Shown one piece after another: positions 5,692 through 13,018 of a DNA stretch of 13,762 bases. The stretch comes from SUP05 sp964577715 (GTDB taxonomy: Bacteria; Pseudomonadota; Gammaproteobacteria; PS1; Pseudothioglobaceae). The notes under the pieces were generated by a model, which worked only from the letters and a program-made list of their open reading frames with translations, did not search any database and was not told the origin of the DNA. Positions within the stretch are counted from its first letter, which is position 1. Each line of letters begins with the position of its first letter. The DNA is taken from contig CAZOAA010000037.1 of assembly GCA_964577715.1 (NCBI GenBank), forward strand, positions 1 through 13,762, read 5' to 3'. Position numbers and translations under genes: made by a program.

Positions 5692-7920
5692 ATGAATCAA
5701 ATTGATCTTGAACAACAAAGCGTATCTGATTTTTCAGAACGCGCTTATCTTGATTATTCAATGTATGTTATTCTTGATCGCGCATTGCCATTTATTGGCG
5801 ATGGTCTAAAACCAGTACAAAGGCGCATCATCTATGCGATGAGCGAACTCGGTCTCAAATCCACAGCAAAATTTAAAAAATCAGCCCGTACTGTGGGTGA
5901 TGTTTTGGGCAAGTTTCATCCACATGGAGATAGTGCTTGTTATGAGGCAATGGTGCTTATGGCACAACCATTTTCTTATCGTTATCCATTTATTGATGGG
6001 CAAGGTAATTGGGGTGCACAAGATGATCCAAAATCATTTGCAGCCATGCGCTATACCGAGTCTAAGCTATCTAAGTATTCTGACCTCTTACTTGAAGAGA
6101 TTAATCAAGGCACTGTTGGTTGGATAGACAATTTTGACGGCTCTTTAAAAGAACCCGAGCATTTACCAGCACAAGTGCCAAACTTACTACTTAATGGCAC
6201 TTCTGGAATTGCTGTAGGTATGGCTACTGATGTGCCTCCGCACAATCTAACTGAAGTAGTGTCTGCTTGTATCCAACTACTTGATAAACCATCAACAGAC
6301 CTTGATACTTTGATGGAGCTGTTGCCTGCGCCTGATTACCCAACTTATGCCAATATTGTTTCAAGTAAACAAGATTTAAGACAAATTTATGAAACAGGTC
6401 ATGGTTCAGTTAAGATGCGTGCCACTTACCAAAAAGAGGATGGCGATATTGTGATTGAGGCGCTACCTTTTCAAACTTCAGGCTCAAAGGTAATTACGCA
6501 AATTGCAACACAAATGCGAGCAAAAAAATTACCGCTAGTAGATGATATTCGTGATGAGTCAGATCATGAAAATCCAACTAGAATTGTTATTGTTCCGCGC
6601 TCTAACCGAGTGGACATTGATGCCTTAATGCTGCATTTATTTGCCACTACTGATTTAGAGAAAAACTATCGTGTTAACACAAACATAATTGGCCTAGATG
6701 GTAAGCCACAAGTTAAGCCACTAATTCCAATGCTAAAAGAATGGTTAGTGTATAGAACTCAAGTGGTAACTAACCGTCTTAATTATCGCCTTGATAAAAT
6801 TCTTGCGCGTTTGCACATTCTGGAAGGATTGTTAATTGCGTTTTTAAATATTGATGAAGTGATTGCCATTATTCGTTCTGAAGATAAACCCAAGCCAGTT
6901 TTAATAAAGCGTTTTAAGTTGAGTGATATTCAAGCGGAAGCTATCTTAGAGTTAAAACTTCGTCATCTTGCTAAATTAGAAGAAATGAAAATTCAAGGCG
7001 AGAAAGATGAGCTGGTTTTAGAGAAAGAAAACTTAGAGCTTTTACTTTCAAGCGACGCACGTTTAAAAACCTTCATTAAAAAAGAGTTAAAAACAATTGT
7101 TAGTGAATTTGGTGATAAACGTCGTTGTGAAATTATTTCAAATATAGAGTCTGCACAAGCATTTAATGAGGATGATTTAGTGCCAGCTGAAAATGTTACA
7201 GTTGTACTGAGTAACAAGGGCTGGGTGCGCAGTGCCAAAGGGCATGATATTGATCCAACAACATTTAACTATAAAGCAGGCGATAGTTATCTGACTAGTG
7301 TTAAAGGTAGAAGTAATAAGAGTGCAATATTTATTGATTCAACGGGTCGTTCTTATACATTAATAGCAAACACTCTACCAAGTGCCAGAGGACAAGGGGA
7401 GCCTTTAACTGGGCGACTTAGCCCACCAACAGGCGCAGAGTTTGTTGATGTGGTCATGGGTGAAGATGATCAAAGAATTTTACTAGCATCTAGTGCAGGC
7501 TATGGCTTTGTAGCAACAGTGGGAGACCTTCTATCAAAAAAGAAGGCAGGTAAGCATTCATTATCCTTGCCTACAGGTGCAGCGGTATTGCCAGTAGTAG
7601 CGGTAGATAATCTTGAGTCACAATTTGTGGCAGTAGCAACCAACAGTGCACGACTATTGATTTTCCCAATTAGTGAATTACCAGTTTTATCAAAAGGTAA
7701 AGGTAATAAACTTATTCAAATTCCGAGTAAAGACACAAAAGAACGCGTAACAGCTGTTTGTATACTGTCTGAAGATAAAAACCTTAAAATTTATTCAGGC
7801 AAGCGCCATTTAACGATTAAATTCCAAGATCTAACCAATTACATTGGAACTCGAGCTCGTCGAGGTACTAACCTCCCTAAAGGGTATCAAAATGTCGTTC
7901 GTCTAGAAGAAGTTGATTAA
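5692..7920 (+). CDS. parC: DNA topoisomerase IV subunit A
   Basis: This 742-residue protein (E. coli ParC 752 aa) is the DNA-cleaving subunit of topoisomerase IV, which decatenates daughter chromosomes together with ParE. The N-terminus YLDYSMYVILDRALPFIGDGLKPVQRR is ParC-like. KFKKSARTVGDVLGK (60-74) and HPHGDSACYEAM (76-87) precede the catalytic AAMRY with Tyr121. Residues equivalent to E. coli S80 and E84 are Ser81 and Glu85, so there is no classic quinolone-resistance change. The C-terminal beta-pinwheel region (about 490-742) lacks the QRRGGKGK GyrA box seen in the other topoisomerase gene here, which separates ParC from GyrA. The ATG follows a G-rich Shine-Dalgarno, AGGGGGAG, directly after the long leader hairpin. 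No parE is adjacent. Confidence 0.96.
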   Translation: MNQIDLEQQSVSDFSERAYLDYSMYVILDRALPFIGDGLKPVQRRIIYAMSELGLKSTAKFKKSARTVGDVLGKFHPHGDSACYEAMVLMAQPFSYRYPFIDGQGNWGAQDDPKSFAAMRYTESKLSKYSDLLLEEINQGTVGWIDNFDGSLKEPEHLPAQVPNLLLNGTSGIAVGMATDVPPHNLTEVVSACIQLLDKPSTDLDTLMELLPAPDYPTYANIVSSKQDLRQIYETGHGSVKMRATYQKEDGDIVIEALPFQTSGSKVITQIATQMRAKKLPLVDDIRDESDHENPTRIVIVPRSNRVDIDALMLHLFATTDLEKNYRVNTNIIGLDGKPQVKPLIPMLKEWLVYRTQVVTNRLNYRLDKILARLHILEGLLIAFLNIDEVIAIIRSEDKPKPVLIKRFKLSDIQAEAILELKLRHLAKLEEMKIQGEKDELVLEKENLELLLSSDARLKTFIKKELKTIVSEFGDKRRCEIISNIESAQAFNEDDLVPAENVTVVLSNKGWVRSAKGHDIDPTTFNYKAGDSYLTSVKGRSNKSAIFIDSTGRSYTLIANTLPSARGQGEPLTGRLSPPTGAEFVDVVMGEDDQRILLASSAGYGFVATVGDLLSKKKAGKHSLSLPTGAAVLPVVAVDNLESQFVAVATNSARLLIFPISELPVLSKGKGNKLIQIPSKDTKERVTAVCILSEDKNLKIYSGKRHLTIKFQDLTNYIGTRARRGTNLPKGYQNVVRLEEVD

Positions 7921-7944
7921 TAGATACTAACCACGTATCAATTC

Positions 7945-7988
7945 AGGGTTTAATAATTAACCACCCACAGGTATAATTAACCCTTTTT
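7945..7988 (+). terminator. Probable parC terminator overlapping the queD promoter
   Basis: AGGGTT (7945-7950) pairs with AACCCT (7979-7984). Inside it AATTAACC (7955-7962) pairs with GGT-A-TAATT (7970-7978, one bulged A) around an ACCCACA loop. A T5 run (7984-7988) follows the stem. The shape fits an intrinsic terminator with internal bulges. The descending arm contains the TATAAT proposed as the queD -10. Confidence 0.5.
7949..7977 (+). promoter_or_regulatory. Putative queD-folE2-aroG promoter with 10-bp direct repeats
   Basis: A perfect TATAAT lies at 7972-7977. The best hexamer at 17 bp is TTTAAT (7949-7954), a poor -35 with three matches. The 10-mer ATAATTAACC occurs at 7953-7962 and again at 7973-7982, exactly 20 bp apart and so on the same face of the helix, flanking and overlapping the -10. 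This could be an operator for an unknown regulator, or a by-product of the terminator stem in the same bases. The predicted leader (about 7984-8006) is only about 23 nt, with no Shine-Dalgarno. Confidence 0.5.
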
Positions 7989-8006
7989 AAACGATTTTTC
8001 CGAATT

Positions 8007-8384
8007 ATGTTCGTCCTAAAAATTGTCACTGATTTTGCATCGGCCCATTCTTTGAGAGATTATCCGGGGGATTGTGCACGTCTACATGGCCATAACTGGC
8101 AAGTTGAAGTTTTGGTTGAATCTGAAGTGCTAAATAATGTTGGCATTGCGATTGACTTTCGTGAGATAAAAAAACAAACTAAAATAGTTGCCAAAAGGCT
8201 TGATCATCAGTATTTGAATGATATTTCTCCTTTTGACACACTCAATCCTACTGCTGAGAATATTGCTAAATATTTTTTTGATGAAGTAGGCAAACTCATT
8301 AACAATCAAGAAGTTCACGTGCGTGAGGTTACCATTTGGGAAACGCCTAGAGCATCTGTTACTTATTCGGAGCCAACAACATGA
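8007..8384 (+). CDS. queD: 6-carboxy-5,6,7,8-tetrahydropterin synthase (QueD/PTPS family)
   Basis: This 125-residue protein of the 6-pyruvoyltetrahydropterin synthase fold would convert 7,8-dihydroneopterin triphosphate to 6-carboxytetrahydropterin, the first dedicated step toward preQ0/queuosine. Zinc ligands are visible as H14 (ASAHSL) and H27/H29 in the CxxxHGH signature, whose C23 is the catalytic nucleophile (GDCARLHGHNW). D66-H67 and E112 (WETP) fit the remaining catalytic residues. NPTAEN (80-85) is the pterin-site block. The C23/E112 pattern favours QueD over the PTPS-III folate-type variant, which lacks the CxxxHGH Cys. Its stop overlaps the folE2 start in ATGA, so the two are translationally coupled. 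ATG 8007 has no Shine-Dalgarno. Confidence 0.9.
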   Translation: MFVLKIVTDFASAHSLRDYPGDCARLHGHNWQVEVLVESEVLNNVGIAIDFREIKKQTKIVAKRLDHQYLNDISPFDTLNPTAENIAKYFFDEVGKLINNQEVHVREVTIWETPRASVTYSEPTT

Positions 8385-9172
8385 ACGCAGCTCATTTACC
8401 TGATACGCAAAACACTAAAGACACACGCCAAATTGTTATTGATAAAGTAGGTATTAAGGATATTTCACACCCCATTACCTATATCGATCGTGATGGTAAT
8501 AAAATACCAACGATTGGCAACTTTACCATGACTGTTTCTTTGCCAGAACATGTTAAGGGTACCCATATGTCACGTTTTGTTGAGATATTAAACGACGGCC
8601 CTTGTGAATTTAACAGCTCTAACTTTGACAAAATTATTGATAAAGTTAGGAAAAAACTAGAGTCTGGCACGGCGCACATTACGCTAGATTTTCCATTTTT
8701 TAGAAAGAAAAAAGCCCCGTCTTCGGGTGTTGAATCAATGATGGATTATCAAGTTAGTTTGTATGGTGTGCTTAATGATGGCAAGACTGAAGTAATGATA
8801 AAAGTTGAAGTACCAGTAACTAGTTTATGCCCTTGTTCAAAGAGTATTTCTAAATATGGCGCACATAATCAACGCTCCCATATCACCATTAAAGCAAAAG
8901 TAGCTAAAGGTCATCGACTTGATATTGAAGATTTGATTGATTTAGCTGAGCGCAAGGCTTCATGCGAGCTTTATGCAATTTTAAAACGTGATGATGAAAA
9001 AGTTGTCACTGAAAGAGCGTATGATAACCCTGCATTTGTTGAGGATTTGGTGCGAGATATTGCACTTGATTTAAACAATGATGAACGAATTAATTATTAC
9101 CGTTTAGAATCAGAAAATTTTGAGTCTATTCATAATCATTCAGCTTATGCATTAATTGAAAATCAAAAATAA
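8381..9172 (+). CDS. folE2: GTP cyclohydrolase IB (FolE2)
   Basis: This 263-residue enzyme is the zinc-independent type of GTP cyclohydrolase I, which makes 7,8-dihydroneopterin triphosphate for folate and for QueD. The diagnostic block VPVTSLCPCSKSISKYGAHN (144-163) continues with QRSH and contains the catalytic-region Cys150 and Cys152 and His162. Other family blocks are GTHMSRF (60-66) and SENFESIHNHSAYA (244-257). Length is normal for FolE2 (about 260-300 aa). Its ATG lies within the queD stop (ATGA), so product and next enzyme in the 7-deazaguanine pathway are encoded together. In some bacteria FolE2 is a Zur-controlled backup for FolE. I see no Zur-like operator here, and it may be the only GTP cyclohydrolase I of a reduced genome; that is inference. 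Confidence 0.93.
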   Translation: MNAAHLPDTQNTKDTRQIVIDKVGIKDISHPITYIDRDGNKIPTIGNFTMTVSLPEHVKGTHMSRFVEILNDGPCEFNSSNFDKIIDKVRKKLESGTAHITLDFPFFRKKKAPSSGVESMMDYQVSLYGVLNDGKTEVMIKVEVPVTSLCPCSKSISKYGAHNQRSHITIKAKVAKGHRLDIEDLIDLAERKASCELYAILKRDDEKVVTERAYDNPAFVEDLVRDIALDLNNDERINYYRLESENFESIHNHSAYALIENQK

Positions 9173-9175
9173 ACT

Positions 9176-10231
9176 GTGCAACATAATACTGACAATTTAA
9201 GAATCACTTCAAGTGCGCCAATGATAGCGCCTAATGCACTAATGGAAAAATTTCCATTAAGTGAAAGTGGCTCAGCAAGTATTTTTAAAACTAGACAAGC
9301 TATTAAGGACATACTAGAAGGTCGAGACAAGCGTTTAATGGTGATTGTTGGCCCTTGTTCTATTCATGACTCTAAGTCTGCTCGTGAGTACGCGCAGCGA
9401 CTCTCAGTATTAAAAACAGAATTAGAAAAAGATTTATTGATTGTCATGCGTGTATATTTTGAAAAACCACGCACTACAATTGGTTGGAAAGGCTTGATTA
9501 ATGATCCAGATTTAGATGAGAGTTTTAATATTGATAAAGGGCTTAAAATCGCTCGTCATTTATTAACCGATTTGGCCGACATGGATATGCCGGTTGCGGT
9601 TGAGTATCTTGATCTAATTACCCCGCAATATATTTCTGATCTTATTGCATGGGGTGCTATTGGTGCACGCACAACTGAGAGCCAATCTCATCGAGAATTA
9701 GCTTCAGCTCTATCTTGCCCAGTAGGTTTTAAAAATGGAACCACAGGTTCATTAAAGATAGCCATTGATGCAATCAAATCAGCCAATAGTCCACATCATT
9801 TGCTTTCTGTTAATAAAGAGGGTGGCGTGTCTCATTACACCTCGTCTGGCAACGAAACAGCGCATATTATCCTGCGTGGTGGTTCTGATGGGCCTAATTA
9901 TGATAGAGAATGTATTAGAAAAACTCATGAGCAGTTAAAGGAAGAAGGGCTATTATCAAAGGTTATGGTGGATTTTTCTCATGCCAACTCTCAAAAGAAA
10001 TTTAAAAATCAATTATTGGTAGGTGATGAAATTGCTAAACAAATTGCCTCTGGTTCGGATAAGATTTTTGGTGTGATGATTGAGTCTAATATTAACGAAG
10101 GAAGCCAAGCAGTTGGGCCATTAAAATCACTCAAATATGGAGTGAGTATTACTGATAGTTGTATTGGTTGGGATGATACCGAAAACCTATTAAAAACATT
10201 GGCTAAATCAGTGCAAAAAAGAAACGCATAA
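9176..10231 (+). CDS. aroG: 3-deoxy-7-phosphoheptulonate (DAHP) synthase, class I AroFGH type
   Basis: This 351-residue enzyme condenses phosphoenolpyruvate and erythrose 4-phosphate in the first step of the shikimate pathway. It aligns along its length with E. coli AroG (350 aa). Conserved blocks are GPCSIHD (59-65), YFEKPRTT(I)GWKGLINDP (94-111), GARTTESQ (163-170) and VGFKNGT (183-189). Metal ligands are Cys61, His269, Glu303 and Asp327, offset by at most one from E. coli C61/H268/E302/D326. Feedback-pocket positions P150, L175 and S180 match AroG, but position 209 is Leu where I recall Phe, and the MIESNINEG block resembles AroF, so the inhibiting amino acid cannot be assigned. The start is GTG 9176, 3 bp after the folE2 stop; it gives MQHNTDNLRI, matching the AroG N-terminus. 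No Shine-Dalgarno is seen, so translation probably depends on coupling. Confidence 0.93.
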   Translation: MQHNTDNLRITSSAPMIAPNALMEKFPLSESGSASIFKTRQAIKDILEGRDKRLMVIVGPCSIHDSKSAREYAQRLSVLKTELEKDLLIVMRVYFEKPRTTIGWKGLINDPDLDESFNIDKGLKIARHLLTDLADMDMPVAVEYLDLITPQYISDLIAWGAIGARTTESQSHRELASALSCPVGFKNGTTGSLKIAIDAIKSANSPHHLLSVNKEGGVSHYTSSGNETAHIILRGGSDGPNYDRECIRKTHEQLKEEGLLSKVMVDFSHANSQKKFKNQLLVGDEIAKQIASGSDKIFGVMIESNINEGSQAVGPLKSLKYGVSITDSCIGWDDTENLLKTLAKSVQKRNA

Positions 10232-10232
10232 G

Positions 10233-10255
10233 TTATTGATTTTTAATAATTTTTT
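10233..10255 (+). terminator. Weak possible terminator after aroG
   Basis: TTATT (10233-10237) and AATAA (10245-10249) form a 5-bp AT-only stem with a 7-nt loop, followed by six T (10250-10255). The stem is too weak for a confident call. Confidence 0.25.
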
Positions 10256-10268
10256 CATATAAATAATT

Positions 10269-10309
10269 TACACATTTTATTTGTGTATTTACCGCCTTTA
10301 GGGTACAAT
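10269..10309 (+). promoter_or_regulatory. Putative gyrA promoter with inverted repeat over the -35
   Basis: TTGTGT (10281-10286) and TACAAT (10304-10309) are separated by exactly 17 bp and form a plausible sigma-70 promoter. The predicted start near 10316 gives a leader of about 23 nt without a Shine-Dalgarno. A perfect inverted repeat TACACA (10269-10274) - N7 - TGTGTA (10282-10287) covers the -35 and could be a repressor or activator site. Confidence 0.6.
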
Positions 10310-10338
10310 AAAAGCCAATTTAATTAAGCCTTTTTTGT

Positions 10339-12924
10339 ATGTCTGAAAACACTGATAATCCAGAAAGTTTCGAGCCTAATTTCCCTGTAATTACCATTGA
10401 AGATGAGATGCGCGATTCCTATTTGGAATACGCAATGAGTGTCATCGTTGGCCGTGCCTTACCCGATGTTCGAGATGGCCTAAAACCAGTTCATCGTCGC
10501 GTGCTTTATGCCATGGATGTCTTGGGTAATGATTACAACAAAGCCTATAAAAAATCAGCCCGTATTGTTGGTGACGTGATTGGTAAATATCATCCACATG
10601 GTGATACTGCTGTATACGATACCATTGTACGTATGGCACAGCCATTCTCAATGCGTAATATTCTCATTGATGGTCAAGGTAACTTCGGCTCGGTTGATGG
10701 TGATTCAGCAGCAGCAATGCGTTATACAGAAATCCGCATGGCTAAGCTCTCACATGAACTATTACGAGATCTTGACAAACAAACAGTAGATTTTATTGAT
10801 AATTACGATGGTTCAGAATCAGAACCAAGTGTTTTACCAACTCGTGTGCCAAATCTTTTAGTAAATGGCTCATCCGGTATTGCAGTTGGTATGGCAACAA
10901 ACATTCCGCCACACAATCTAGATGAAGTGATTGATGCTTGTTTAATGGTTATTGATAATGAAAATGCTAGTATTGATGAGCTATTAGGAGTTATTCATGG
11001 GCCAGATTTCCCAACGGCCGGTATTATCAATGGCGCAGATGGTATTCGTCAAGCTTATGAAACAGGCAAAGGTAAAATTTACTTGCGCTCACGCTCTCAT
11101 GTAGAAGGTGAAGACAAACAAAGTATTGTGGTTACAGAGCTGCCATATCAGGTTAATAAAGCCAAGCTCATTGGTAAGATTGCTGAGCTAGTAAAAGATA
11201 AAAAAGTAGACGGCATTACCGGCCTTAGAGACGAATCTGATAAAGATGGTATGCGTATGGTAATTGAGCTTCGTCGAGGCGAAGTACCAGAAGTAATGCT
11301 CAACAACCTTTACAAACTAACTGAAATGCAAACTGTATTTGGCATCAACATGGTGGCTATTGATAAAGGCATGCCTAAGCTGATGACGCTTAAAGGTATT
11401 TTAGAGGCATTTATTGCACATCGCCGCGATGTAGTTACTCGTCGCTCTATTTTTGAGCTTAATAAAGCTAGAAATCGCGCTCATTTGTTAGAAGGTTTAT
11501 CAGTTGCACTTCACAATATTGATGCAATTATTAAGCTAATCAAGGCCGCACCTAGTCCAACTGAAGCCAAAGAGAGCTTAGTTGCTAAAACCTGGAAAGG
11601 TTCTGTTATTAAAGAGCTTATCGGAAAGCGTGATATGGCTATGTTTAAGCCAGAAGATCTGCCTGCTGAATTAGGTCTACAGAAAAATGGGGACTATAAG
11701 CTTTCTGTTCAACAAGCACAAGCCATTCTTGATTTAAAACTTCATCGTTTAACAGGGCTTGAGAAAGACAAAATTTTTGATGAATTTAATGAGTTATTAG
11801 AGCGTATTAAGTATTTATTAGACATCTTGCAAAATCCAGATCAACTTATGCAAGTCATTCGTGATGAGTTAATCGAGGTACGTGATAACTTTAGTAGTGG
11901 TCGCATGACTGAAATTCTAGAGCAGAAGATCGACTTAACACTTGAAGATTTAATTGCCCGTGAAGATCGTGTTGTCACCCTGTCGCACGGTGGTTATATT
12001 AAAGCACAATCCCTGAGTGATTATCAAGCACAGCGTCGTGGCGGTAAAGGTAAGGCTGCGACCAAGATGAAAGATGAAGACTTTATTGATCAGTTGTTTG
12101 TGGCCAACTCACATGATACAGTACTTTGTTTTACTAGTAGAGGCAGGGTGCATTGGCTTAAGGTTTACGAATTACCAATGGCGTCACGCACGGCACGAGG
12201 CAAACCAATCATTAATCTATTGCCATTAGAGAAGGAAGAATCTGTTAATGCCATTCTTCCAGTTAAAGCATTTACTAATGATCAGTTTATCTTTATGGTA
12301 ACCAGTAGTGGAACAGTTAAGAAAATGACATTGTCTAACTGCTCTCGCCCTAGAAAAGGTGGCATTATTGCCATTGAACTTAGAGATAATGACAAACTAG
12401 TTGGTGTTGAAATTACCTCAGGTGAAGATGATATTATGCTTTTCTCTTCTAACGGTAAATCAATCAGATTTAAAGAATCAGATGTACGCGCCGTAGGCCG
12501 TACTGCTATTGGTGTGCGTGGTATTAGGCTTGCCGATAAAGATGAAGTAGTATCATTGATTGTTGCTCAGCCAGAAAATCCAATCCTAACGGCAACTGAA
12601 AAAGGTTACGGTAAGCGAACAGCATTAGATGAATATCGTGCTCAAGCGCGTGGCGGTGCTGGTGTTATCTCTATTAAAACTTCTGCTCGTAACGGTAAAG
12701 TAGTAGGCGCTATTCAAGTAACAGATGAAGATGAAATGATGCTAATCTCTAATAAAGGCACATTGGTACGCGCACGAGCAGCCGATGTTTCTATCATCGG
12801 CCGTAATACGCAAGGTGTAACGCTTATTAATATTGCTAAAGGTGAGAAATTAGTTTCTGTAGCTAAAATTGCCGAAACTGATGAAGAAGAGCCTGAAGGC
12901 GAAGAGCAAGCAACAGAAGAATAA
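10339..12924 (+). CDS. gyrA: DNA gyrase subunit A
   Basis: This 861-residue protein (E. coli GyrA 875 aa) is the breakage-reunion subunit of gyrase, which introduces negative supercoils together with GyrB. YLEYAMSVIVGRALPDVRDG (28-47) is followed by the KPVHRR block and AAAMRY with catalytic Tyr129. KYHPHGDTAVYD (83-94) carries Thr90 and Asp94 at the positions of E. coli S83 and D87; Thr at the first position occurs naturally in some wild-type gammaproteobacteria such as Pseudomonas. The GyrA box QRRGGKGK (565-572), needed for DNA wrapping, identifies gyrase rather than topoisomerase IV. The beta-pinwheel domain runs to about 840 and ends in an acidic tail (ETDEEEPEGEEQATEE, 846-861), as in E. 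coli. ATG 10339 has no Shine-Dalgarno (CCTTTTTTGT precedes it). Confidence 0.97.
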   Translation: MSENTDNPESFEPNFPVITIEDEMRDSYLEYAMSVIVGRALPDVRDGLKPVHRRVLYAMDVLGNDYNKAYKKSARIVGDVIGKYHPHGDTAVYDTIVRMAQPFSMRNILIDGQGNFGSVDGDSAAAMRYTEIRMAKLSHELLRDLDKQTVDFIDNYDGSESEPSVLPTRVPNLLVNGSSGIAVGMATNIPPHNLDEVIDACLMVIDNENASIDELLGVIHGPDFPTAGIINGADGIRQAYETGKGKIYLRSRSHVEGEDKQSIVVTELPYQVNKAKLIGKIAELVKDKKVDGITGLRDESDKDGMRMVIELRRGEVPEVMLNNLYKLTEMQTVFGINMVAIDKGMPKLMTLKGILEAFIAHRRDVVTRRSIFELNKARNRAHLLEGLSVALHNIDAIIKLIKAAPSPTEAKESLVAKTWKGSVIKELIGKRDMAMFKPEDLPAELGLQKNGDYKLSVQQAQAILDLKLHRLTGLEKDKIFDEFNELLERIKYLLDILQNPDQLMQVIRDELIEVRDNFSSGRMTEILEQKIDLTLEDLIAREDRVVTLSHGGYIKAQSLSDYQAQRRGGKGKAATKMKDEDFIDQLFVANSHDTVLCFTSRGRVHWLKVYELPMASRTARGKPIINLLPLEKEESVNAILPVKAFTNDQFIFMVTSSGTVKKMTLSNCSRPRKGGIIAIELRDNDKLVGVEITSGEDDIMLFSSNGKSIRFKESDVRAVGRTAIGVRGIRLADKDEVVSLIVAQPENPILTATEKGYGKRTALDEYRAQARGGAGVISIKTSARNGKVVGAIQVTDEDEMMLISNKGTLVRARAADVSIIGRNTQGVTLINIAKGEKLVSVAKIAETDEEEPEGEEQATEE

Positions 12925-12944
12925 ATAAAAAAAATTAGAAAAAC

Positions 12945-12958
12945 TTGATATGCGTCAA
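12945..12958 (+). promoter_or_regulatory. FNR/Anr-type box (TTGAT-N4-GTCAA), centred at -41.5 of a class II promoter
   Basis: TTGAT (12945-12949), ATGC, GTCAA (12954-12958) matches the FNR/CRP-FNR consensus TTGAT-N4-ATCAA with one change, and is the form known for Anr/Dnr sites in Pseudomonas. A -10 hexamer TAAAAT at 12981-12986 starts 22 bp after the box. Start seven bases beyond the -10 would be 12993, putting the box centre (12951.5) at exactly -41.5, the class II FNR activation position. The leader to ATG 13019 would be 26 nt. No -35 is needed in this arrangement. The regulator itself is not in the window. Confidence 0.8.
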
Positions 12959-12974
12959 GGACGCAGACTTTTTT
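12951..12974 (+). terminator. Probable gyrA terminator overlapping the FNR box
   Basis: TGCGTC (12951-12956), AAG loop, GACGCA (12960-12965) is a perfect 6-bp GC-containing hairpin followed after GAC by a T6 run (12969-12974). It lies 26 bp after the gyrA stop. Its ascending arm uses the spacer and right half-site of the FNR box. The stem is short, so termination may be partial. Confidence 0.5.
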
Positions 12975-13018
12975 CCTACATAAAATGAACTTGTTTCATT
13001 AATAAACAGGAGAAAATT

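Noticed and set aside
7921..8006. preQ1 riboswitch upstream of queD
   Set aside because: If the TATAAT at 7972 is the -10, only about 23 nt of leader remain, too short for an aptamer plus expression platform. The hairpin there is better explained as the parC terminator.
10236..10249. TTGAT-N4-AATAA as a third FNR box upstream of gyrA
   Set aside because: Only the left half-site matches, and the gyrA -10 (10304) is much farther away than the 22 bp seen at the two good sites.
10588..10620. Quinolone-resistance substitution in GyrA (Thr at the S83 position)
   Set aside because: Thr occurs naturally at this position in wild-type proteins of some gammaproteobacteria, and the D87 equivalent is Asp. 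ParC also has Ser and Glu at its key positions.
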